From: Pseudobutyrivibrio sp.
Lineage (GTDB): Bacteria; Bacillota; Clostridia; Lachnospirales; Lachnospiraceae
Direction of reading: 5' to 3'
Length of the DNA: 11,223 nt
NCBI GenBank assembly: GCA_017557715.1
Contig: JAFYYE010000100.1
Coordinates: forward strand, 1-11,223
Part shown: positions 5,835 through 11,223 of the stretch, piece by piece
Layout of the letters: each line of letters begins with the position of its first letter
Numbering within the stretch: position 1 is the stretch's first letter
The notes under the pieces: generated by a model
Told to the model about the DNA's origin: nothing
Seen by the model: only the letters and a program-made list of their open reading frames with translations
Databases searched by the model: none
Translations under genes and position numbers: made by a program

Positions 5835-6665
5835 ATGAATCTAAGAAGAGAGAATAAGGTTTTAAAATACACTCTAATTACAATCAGTTTTATATTCTTG
5901 GGAGTATTTCTGATACTTCCTCTGATTTACATCGTTATCACAGCCTTGAAGGATGGAATTGCAGGATATATAAATGCAGTATCTGATGAATATGCCATTA
6001 AGGCAGCACTGCTGACGATAGAAGCTACTGTAATAGCGGTTATCGTAAATACGATATTTGGTATTGCTGCAGCATGGCTCATTACAAAGTATGCTTTCAA
6101 AGGTAAAAAGGTTCTTTCGACCTTTATAGACTTGCCGGTTACAGTTTCACCTATTATCGCTGGTCTTATCTATGTACTTACCTTTGGACGTCAGAGTAGT
6201 CTTTATCCGATTTTAGATTCCTATGGCATACAGATTATTTTTGCAGTTCCAGGAATCGTTCTGGCAACTATATTCGTTACTTTTCCATTTATTTCAAGGG
6301 AGCTTATTCCAGTTCTTACAGCTCAGGGAACAGATGAAGAAGAGGCTGCAGCAATCATGGGTGCAGGCACAGCAACTATTTTTAGAAAGGTAACTTTCCC
6401 TCATATCAAATGGGCACTTCTTTATGGAATCGTTCTTTGTACAGCCAGAGCCATGGGAGAGTTTGGTGCGGTATCAGTACTTTCAGGACATCTTCGAGGA
6501 AAGACAAACACACTTCCTCTTTACATAGAGCTCTTGTACCAGGGCTATGATTTCACGGGAGCATTTGCGGCATCATCAATTCTTGTGGTGCTTGCCATAG
6601 TAGTTTTGATTTTGAGACTTGTAATTGAAAAACGAGGACAAAAGGAACTTGATTTGAATAAGTAA
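5835..6665 (+). CDS. cysW: Sulfate ABC transporter permease CysW
   Basis: This 276-residue permease is the second channel subunit and the partner of CysT. It has about six membrane helices after a charged start (MNLRRENK). The EAA coupling loop EEEAAAIMGAGTATIFRK begins at residue 168 and is followed by CTARAMGEFGAVSVLSGHLRG, a stretch typical of CysW. The family-typical LPVTVSPIIAGL is also present. AGGAGA (5822-5827) lies 7 bases before the ATG and overlaps the cysT stop. The next gene begins 14 bases after its stop. Paralogous permeases such as ModB/CysT were considered, but pairing with cysT and a neighbouring ATPase fixes the assignment. Confidence 0.95.
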   Translation: MNLRRENKVLKYTLITISFIFLGVFLILPLIYIVITALKDGIAGYINAVSDEYAIKAALLTIEATVIAVIVNTIFGIAAAWLITKYAFKGKKVLSTFIDLPVTVSPIIAGLIYVLTFGRQSSLYPILDSYGIQIIFAVPGIVLATIFVTFPFISRELIPVLTAQGTDEEEAAAIMGAGTATIFRKVTFPHIKWALLYGIVLCTARAMGEFGAVSVLSGHLRGKTNTLPLYIELLYQGYDFTGAFAASSILVVLAIVVLILRLVIEKRGQKELDLNK

Positions 6666-6679
6666 AAGGGGTGAATAAT

Positions 6680-7741
6680 ATGGCTTACGTTGAGCTTCAT
6701 GATATTAATAAGCATTTCAAAAAATTCCATGCATCAAAGGATATTAATATTTCCATCGAAAAGGGCAAGTTGGTGGCACTTCTTGGACCATCTGGAAGTG
6801 GAAAGACCACAATCCTTCGAATGATTGCAGGCCTGGAGCAGCCTGATTCCGGAGAGATTATTATCGATGGAAAGGTTGTTAATAACATTCCAGGAAGTGA
6901 GCGAGGAATCGGCTTCGTATTTCAGAATTATGCGTTGTTCAGATATATGACAGTTTATGACAATATTGCATTTGGTCTTCGTGTAAAGAAGGTACCAGAG
7001 GACAAGATTAAAGCCCGAGTTACAGAGCTACTGTCACTTATCAACTGCGAGGGACTAGAAAAGAGATATCCAAGCCAGCTGTCTGGCGGACAGAGACAGC
7101 GAGTTGCTTTTGCAAGAGCCCTTGCTCCAAATCCACAGATTCTTCTTTTGGATGAGCCATTTGCTGCTATCGATGCCAAGGTGCGATTAGAGCTTAGAAC
7201 ATGGCTTAGACAGATGATTACAAAGCTAAATATCACAAGTATCTTCGTAACTCACGATCAGGACGAGGCTATCGAGGTGGCAGATGAAATCATCGTCACT
7301 AATCAGGGAAAGGTGGAGCAGTCTGGCACACCACAGGAGCTTTATAAGAACCCAGCCACACCATTTGTAGCTCAGTTCATTGGCAACTCTGTAGCCGTAG
7401 AAAACTATCAGGAGTTTAGATACTTCAACAGAAAGGGAGATGGCACTAAGGCATACATTCGACCTGAGTTCGTAAGTGTATTTAAGAAGGGTGAGAGCGT
7501 TCAGTTTGCAAATTCAGCTGAGGAGGCTGTTGTTGAAGATATCATCTTTAGAGGCAGCAGTCTTGAAATAAAGGCGAGACTTCATGGAAATCTTATCTCA
7601 GCAAACAGAAGTATAAATGAGCCTGAGATAAAGGTTGGCGAGACTGTTGATTTGTTTATTTACCGACTTTATATCGTGTCAGAGGATGAGGTATTCCTGG
7701 CAACTAACAGCTCACTGGCTGAAGAGGATGTTGTAATTTAA
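6680..7741 (+). CDS. cysA: Sulfate/thiosulfate ABC transporter ATP-binding protein CysA
   Basis: This 353-residue protein is the ATPase that powers sulfate import. All nucleotide-binding motifs are intact: Walker A GPSGSGKT (36-43), Q-loop Gln82, signature LSGGQRQR (134-141), Walker B ILLLDEP (154-160) with Glu159, and switch His192 in THDQDEA. The D-loop reads FAAID where FGALD is the usual form, a small variation. Residues after about 235 form the C-terminal TOBE-like regulatory domain found in CysA. I chose ATG 6680, with AAGGGG about 8 bases upstream; a GTG at 6671 lies within that ribosome binding site and is unlikely. Its TAA stop at 7739-7741 abuts the ribosome binding site of the APS reductase gene, which links transport directly to reduction in one transcript. 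Sequence similarity alone could also fit other oxyanion importers; context decides. Confidence 0.95.
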   Translation: MAYVELHDINKHFKKFHASKDINISIEKGKLVALLGPSGSGKTTILRMIAGLEQPDSGEIIIDGKVVNNIPGSERGIGFVFQNYALFRYMTVYDNIAFGLRVKKVPEDKIKARVTELLSLINCEGLEKRYPSQLSGGQRQRVAFARALAPNPQILLLDEPFAAIDAKVRLELRTWLRQMITKLNITSIFVTHDQDEAIEVADEIIVTNQGKVEQSGTPQELYKNPATPFVAQFIGNSVAVENYQEFRYFNRKGDGTKAYIRPEFVSVFKKGESVQFANSAEEAVVEDIIFRGSSLEIKARLHGNLISANRSINEPEIKVGETVDLFIYRLYIVSEDEVFLATNSSLAEEDVVI

Positions 7742-7751
7742 GGAAGTGCTA

Positions 7752-9476
7752 ATGGAAAAATTGATACAGGTAGAAAAAATAAACACAGATATATTGATAA
7801 TTGGCGGCGGTACAGCAGGCTGCTACGCTGCATATACATTTGGCCAGAACGGAAAGCACAAGGTGCTTATCGCTGAGAAGGCAAATATAAAGAGAAGTGG
7901 TTGTCTTGCAGCCGGTGTAAATGCCATAAATGCTTACATTACTGAGGGAAGAGTTCCACAGGATTATGTGGACTACTGTAAGAAGGATGCTAAGGGAATC
8001 GTCAGAGAGGATTTGCTTTTATCCATATCCGAAAATCTGAATGAGGTGACACATAAGCTTGAAGAAAACGGGCTAGTTATCTTAAAGGATGAAAATGGTA
8101 AATACGTTACCAGAGGAAATCGAAATATAAAAATAAACGGAGAAAACATTAAGCCTATCTTAGCTAGGATGGCTGAGGCGCAGGAAAATGTAACCGTCAT
8201 AAATCATGTTAATATCACAGATCTTATGGTGAAGGATAACAAGGTGTTCGGAGCTGTCGGGTTTGATGTAAATAGTCAGAAGGCCTACGTGATAATCGCC
8301 AAGGCAGTGCTTATAGCAACAGGTGGAGCAGCAGGTCTTTATCGACCAAACAATCCTGGATTTTCCAGACATAAAATGTGGTACCCACCATTTAACACCG
8401 GGGCTGGCTATGCTATGGGAATCAACGCAGGCGCCGAGATGACCACTCTTGAAATGAGATTTATCGCCCTTAGATGCAAGGATACAATCGCTCCAACAGG
8501 AACCATAGCTCAGGGTGTGAGAGCAAAGCAGATGAATGGCAAAGGTGAAATATACGAGACAAAATATGGTGTTGCTACCTGCGAGAGAGTCTATGGTACG
8601 ACAGAGGAAAACAGACTTGGAAATGGCCCTTGTTATCTTAAGACTGATGAGATTTCAAAGGAGCAGGAGGACGAGCTTTACAAAGCCTATCTAAATATGG
8701 CTCCGTCTCAGACACTAAAGTGGCTGGAGGGCGGTCAGGGACCAGCTGAGCAGAATGTGGAGATAGAGGGTACAGAGCCATACATAGTAGGCGGGCACAC
8801 AGCAAGCGGATTTTGGGTGGACAACAAAAGAGCCACCACTGTAAAGGGCTTGTATGCAGCCGGTGATGTGGCAGGAGGAGCTCCACAAAAATACGTTACG
8901 GGAGCTCTTGTTGAAGGAAAGCTGGCAGCACTTGGAATAGAAGAATTTTTGGCAGAAGGTCAAGAGGCATATTCTGATGACAGCTGGGAGACCATAGTTT
9001 CTCAGTATGAAAAATTCCTAAATAATGAGGAGGAAAATATCACCATAGAGCAGCTTGAAGAGAGCATGCAAAAAATTATGGATGAGTATGCAGGCGGAAT
9101 CACAAAGGCTTACCAGTTTAATGAGACAGGACTGAATCTTGCCAAAGAAAAAATCACAGGATTATTTGAGGTTCTTGAAACACTGAGAGCTCATGATACA
9201 GACGGGCTATTACAAATTTACGAAATCAAAGAAAGATTAACAGTGTGCCTTTCTCTTATAGAGCATTTAAAGGCCAGGAAAGAAACCAGATGGCATAGCT
9301 TTGCAGAAAACAAAAATTATCCTGATGAGGATAAGAATTTTGAAATCTATGTCAATTCAATCAAAGAGGACAATCAGATAAAAATAATAAAAAGACCACT
9401 TGTTGTGGATGATTACAAGCCATTGATTTTTGCCTTCGAGGGCAACAAATTGGTAGATGCAGGAGGCGAGGTTTAA
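7752..9476 (+). CDS. aprA: Adenylylsulfate (APS) reductase alpha subunit, AprA-like flavoprotein
   Basis: This 574-residue FAD enzyme is the catalytic subunit that reduces APS to sulfite and AMP with AprB. The N-terminus has the FAD-binding motif IIGGGTAGC (16-24), then EKANIKRSGCLAAGVNAIN, the AprA form of this region. A long central block matches AprA: MWYPPFNTGAGYAMG (Trp210) and AEMTTLEMRFIALRCKD (Arg236, Arg241), followed by PTG and GKGE. GGHTASGFWV (His349) and GLYAAGDVAGGAPQKYVTGA follow. By alignment from memory, Trp210, one of the two Arg and His349 correspond to APS-site residues of dissimilatory AprA. It is shorter than the usual dissimilatory enzyme (roughly 610-660 residues). I chose ATG 7752, with AAGGAAG just upstream, over a GTG at 7746 that lies within that site. 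Its stop overlaps the aprB start. Fumarate reductase or aspartate oxidase is unlikely because of the AprA-specific central block and the neighbours. Confidence 0.92.
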   Translation: MEKLIQVEKINTDILIIGGGTAGCYAAYTFGQNGKHKVLIAEKANIKRSGCLAAGVNAINAYITEGRVPQDYVDYCKKDAKGIVREDLLLSISENLNEVTHKLEENGLVILKDENGKYVTRGNRNIKINGENIKPILARMAEAQENVTVINHVNITDLMVKDNKVFGAVGFDVNSQKAYVIIAKAVLIATGGAAGLYRPNNPGFSRHKMWYPPFNTGAGYAMGINAGAEMTTLEMRFIALRCKDTIAPTGTIAQGVRAKQMNGKGEIYETKYGVATCERVYGTTEENRLGNGPCYLKTDEISKEQEDELYKAYLNMAPSQTLKWLEGGQGPAEQNVEIEGTEPYIVGGHTASGFWVDNKRATTVKGLYAAGDVAGGAPQKYVTGALVEGKLAALGIEEFLAEGQEAYSDDSWETIVSQYEKFLNNEEENITIEQLEESMQKIMDEYAGGITKAYQFNETGLNLAKEKITGLFEVLETLRAHDTDGLLQIYEIKERLTVCLSLIEHLKARKETRWHSFAENKNYPDEDKNFEIYVNSIKEDNQIKIIKRPLVVDDYKPLIFAFEGNKLVDAGGEV

Positions 9477-9787
9477 TGAGTATCAGAATAAAAATCACAT
9501 CCTGTGTAGGTTGTAAAAGATGCGCAGAGGTTTGTCCTGGAAATCTTATAAAGATAGTAAATAACAGAGCTGTAATCAGAAGAGAAAAGGACTGTTGGGG
9601 ATGCACCTCATGTCTGAAGGAATGCAAGACAGGAGCCATAGAATTTTTCCTTGGCGCTGATATAGGAGGAAAGGGTTCCGTTCTTTCTGTTGAAGACAAG
9701 GGAGATTTGAGAACCTGGACTGTTAAGCGATTAGATGGCAGCAGTGAAACAATTACCGTAAATACGAAGGAATCTAACAAATACTAG
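9476..9787 (+). CDS. aprB: APS reductase beta subunit, compact AprB-like di-cluster ferredoxin
   Basis: This 103-residue iron-sulfur protein passes electrons to the flavin of AprA. Two 4Fe-4S motifs are complete: C-x2-C-x2-C-x3-CP at Cys10, 13, 16 and 20, and C-x2-C-x2-C-x3-C at Cys40, 43, 46 and 50. The rest (about 55-100) resembles AprB beyond the clusters: IEFFLGADIGGKGSVLS, then TWTVKRLDGS. It is not a generic ferredoxin for that reason. Dissimilatory AprB is near 150 residues or more, with inserts in the first cluster loop and a long tail that wraps AprA; both are missing here. The start codon overlaps the aprA stop by one base (TAATG), and AGGAGG (9461-9466) lies 9 bases upstream, which indicates coupled, near-equimolar translation. 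The physiological electron donor is not shown; no Qmo-type membrane complex is in the window. Confidence 0.9.
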   Translation: MSIRIKITSCVGCKRCAEVCPGNLIKIVNNRAVIRREKDCWGCTSCLKECKTGAIEFFLGADIGGKGSVLSVEDKGDLRTWTVKRLDGSSETITVNTKESNKY

Positions 9788-9798
9788 AGAGGAAAGTT

Positions 9799-10704
9799 AT
9801 GAGCAAATTGACACATCTTGATGAGCTGGAAGCAGAGGCAATATACATAATTCGTGAGGTGGCTGCAGAGTGCGAAAAGCCGGTTATGCTTTATTCTATT
9901 GGAAAGGATAGCTCTGTAATGCTTCACCTGGCTTTGAAGGCCTTTTATCCAGAGAAGCCACCATTTCCGTTTTTACATGTAAACACCACATGGAAGTTTA
10001 GAGAAATGATTGAGTTCCGTGATGCAGTTGCAAAAAAGTATGGTCTTACCATGCTTGAGTACATCAATGAGGAAGGTGTGGCACAGGGAATCAATCCATT
10101 TGATCACGGCAGTGCCTACACTGACATCATGAAGACACAGGCTTTGAAGCAGGCACTTGATAAGTATGGCTTCACAGCAGCTTTTGGTGGTGGAAGAAGA
10201 GATGAGGAAAAATCCAGAGCAAAGGAGAGAATCTTTTCTTTTAGAAACTCTGCTCACGCCTGGGATCCAAAGAATCAGCGACCAGAGATGTGGAAGCTCT
10301 TTAATACAAAGCTTTTCAAGGGCGAGGAGGTACGAGTATTTCCTCTTTCAAACTGGACAGAAAAGGATATCTGGCAGTACATAAAAAGAGAAAATATCGA
10401 AATTCCATCTCTTTATTTTGCAAAGGAAAGACCTGTTGTTTACAGAGATGGAAATATCATCATGGTAGATGATGAGAGAATGGAAAAGAGACTTCTTCCA
10501 GGCGAAGAGGTGGTGACTAAGAAGGTGCGCTTTAGAACTCTCGGTTGCTATCCACTTACAGGTGGTGTTGAGTCAGATGCAGACACTTTGGATGAAATCA
10601 TAGATGAGACCTTAAGTGCTGTTTCCAGCGAGAGAACAACACGAGTAATTGATAACGAGGCAGCAGGCTCAATGGAACGTAGAAAAAGGGAGGGATATTT
10701 CTAA
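9799..10704 (+). CDS. cysD: Sulfate adenylyltransferase subunit 2 (ATP sulfurylase small subunit)
   Basis: This 301-residue protein is the catalytic subunit of the heterodimeric ATP sulfurylase, which makes APS from ATP and sulfate with help from the GTPase CysN. It has the N-type PP-loop SIGKDSS (33-39), then HVNTTWKFREM, FGGGRRDEEKSR (129-140), and FPLSNWTEKDIWQYI. The C-terminus RTTRVIDNEAAGSMERRKREGYF (long motif split: residues from about 279) is typical of CysD and would contact CysN. Its length is almost identical to that of the E. coli enzyme. GAGAGGAAA lies just before the ATG, 11 bases after the aprB stop. PAPS reductase (CysH) belongs to the same fold superfamily but lacks this C-terminus. 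Its stop overlaps the cysN start by one base. Confidence 0.96.
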   Translation: MSKLTHLDELEAEAIYIIREVAAECEKPVMLYSIGKDSSVMLHLALKAFYPEKPPFPFLHVNTTWKFREMIEFRDAVAKKYGLTMLEYINEEGVAQGINPFDHGSAYTDIMKTQALKQALDKYGFTAAFGGGRRDEEKSRAKERIFSFRNSAHAWDPKNQRPEMWKLFNTKLFKGEEVRVFPLSNWTEKDIWQYIKRENIEIPSLYFAKERPVVYRDGNIIMVDDERMEKRLLPGEEVVTKKVRFRTLGCYPLTGGVESDADTLDEIIDETLSAVSSERTTRVIDNEAAGSMERRKREGYF

Positions 10705-11223
10705 TGCAGTTACTTAAATTTATTACATGCGGAAGTGTGGACGATGGAAAATCTACTCTCATTGGACATATTCTTTACGATTCCAAGCTTCTTTATGCAG
10801 ACCAGGAGAAGGCTCTTGAGCTAGATTCTAAGGTAGGTAGTAGAGGTGGTGCTATTGATTACTCCCTACTTTTAGATGGACTTATGGCAGAGCGTGAGCA
10901 GGGCATCACAATCGATGTGGCCTACAGATATTTTACTACTGACAATCGTAGTTTTATCGTTGCAGATACACCAGGTCACGAAGAATACACTAGAAACATG
11001 GCTGTAGGAGCATCTTTTGCAGACCTTGCAGTCATTCTTATTGATGCAAAGCAGGGCGTACTTGTTCAGACTAGACGTCACGCCAGAATCTGCTCTCTCA
11101 TGGGAATAAAGTACTTCGTATTTGCGATAAATAAAATGGATCTGGTACGATACAGCAAAGAGCGTTTTGATGAGATTACAGTGCAAATCAATGAGCTTGT
11201 AGATGAATTAAAGCTTCAAAATC
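10704..11223 (+). CDS. cysN: Sulfate adenylyltransferase subunit 1 (GTPase), N-terminal part; runs off the right edge
   Basis: The first 173 codons of CysN are present and open to the window's end. It is an EF-Tu-like GTPase whose GTP hydrolysis drives APS formation by CysD. G1 is GSVDDGKST (10-18), the switch region carries GITIDVAYRYF (67-77), G3 is DTPGH (88-92), and G4 is NKMD (143-146). The match to E. coli CysN runs through AEREQGITIDVAYRYF. The N-terminus is about 20-25 residues shorter than in E. coli and starts close to the first beta strand. The ATG overlaps the cysD stop (TAATG) and has AGGGAGGG (10687-10694) 9 bases upstream. Whether a CysC (APS kinase) domain is fused at the C-terminus cannot be seen; the APS reductase upstream makes it unnecessary for assimilation. 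Confidence 0.95.
   Translation, partial: MQLLKFITCGSVDDGKSTLIGHILYDSKLLYADQEKALELDSKVGSRGGAIDYSLLLDGLMAEREQGITIDVAYRYFTTDNRSFIVADTPGHEEYTRNMAVGASFADLAVILIDAKQGVLVQTRRHARICSLMGIKYFVFAINKMDLVRYSKERFDEITVQINELVDELKLQN

Noticed and set aside
6671..6679. GTG at 6671 as start of CysA
   Set aside because: It overlaps the ribosome binding site AAGGGG that serves the ATG at 6680.
6680..7741. Molybdate or polyamine ABC ATPase
   Set aside because: The neighbouring Sbp, CysT and CysW genes fix it as the sulfate importer subunit.
7746..7751. GTG at 7746 as start of AprA
   Set aside because: It lies inside AAGGAAGTG, the likely ribosome binding site of the ATG at 7752.
8638..8963. Antisense open frames across the AprA gene and others elsewhere
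   Set aside because: They lie wholly opposite strong genes, lack ribosome binding sites and show no recognisable domains.
7752..9476. Fumarate reductase or L-aspartate oxidase flavoprotein
   Set aside because: The central block with WYP, RF, LR and KD, the GGH motif, and the adjacent AprB-like and CysD genes fit AprA instead.
1..11223. CRISPR arrays, tRNA/rRNA genes, transposases or phage genes
   Set aside because: No regularly spaced repeats, cloverleaf-like segments, or mobile-element proteins were seen; the region reads as an ordinary chromosomal metabolic cluster.

Overview
The window is AT-rich, densely packed and coded almost entirely on the + strand. It has strong AGGAGG-type ribosome binding sites and AGA-rich codon use, which suggests a Gram-positive anaerobe of the Clostridia, plausibly a Lachnospiraceae relative of Butyrivibrio/Roseburia. 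That assignment is inferred from composition and gene content; there is no rRNA or other marker. The theme is sulfate uptake and assimilation.

Layout. Positions 1-279 hold the 3' end of a gene that is probably an ABC-transporter substrate-binding protein of the NMT1/SsuA type. Three transcription units follow. Unit 1 (485-1834) encodes a fused membrane protein: HMA metal-binding domain, TauE/SafE (UreH-like) membrane domain and a C-terminal cupredoxin-like domain. It ends in a strong terminator. Unit 2 (1988-3666) encodes a YeiH-family 'putative sulfate exporter' and a 93-residue two-helix membrane protein, and ends in a second strong terminator. Unit 3 (3829 to beyond the right edge) is a long operon: sulfate-binding lipoprotein, CysT, CysW, CysA, an AprA-like and an AprB-like APS reductase subunit, CysD, and the start of CysN. 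Most junctions in it are 5-20 bases or overlap by one base. The exception is the junction after the binding protein, which holds a terminator-like hairpin that probably lowers expression of the downstream genes.

How the genes work together. The binding protein plus CysT/W/A import sulfate (or thiosulfate). CysD/CysN make adenosine 5'-phosphosulfate (APS) from ATP and sulfate. AprA/AprB reduce APS directly to sulfite, so neither an APS kinase nor a PAPS reductase is needed. A sulfite reductase is not in the window.

The most striking non-coding signal is a 17-base element, consensus CCTATYAACCTAKTAGR. It occurs three times, each time directly after the -10 box of a well-formed promoter, so it covers the probable transcription start of all three units. 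It looks like the operator of a shared repressor and ties the fusion protein, the YeiH-like transporter with its small partner, and the sulfate operon into one local regulon. The regulator itself is not encoded here.
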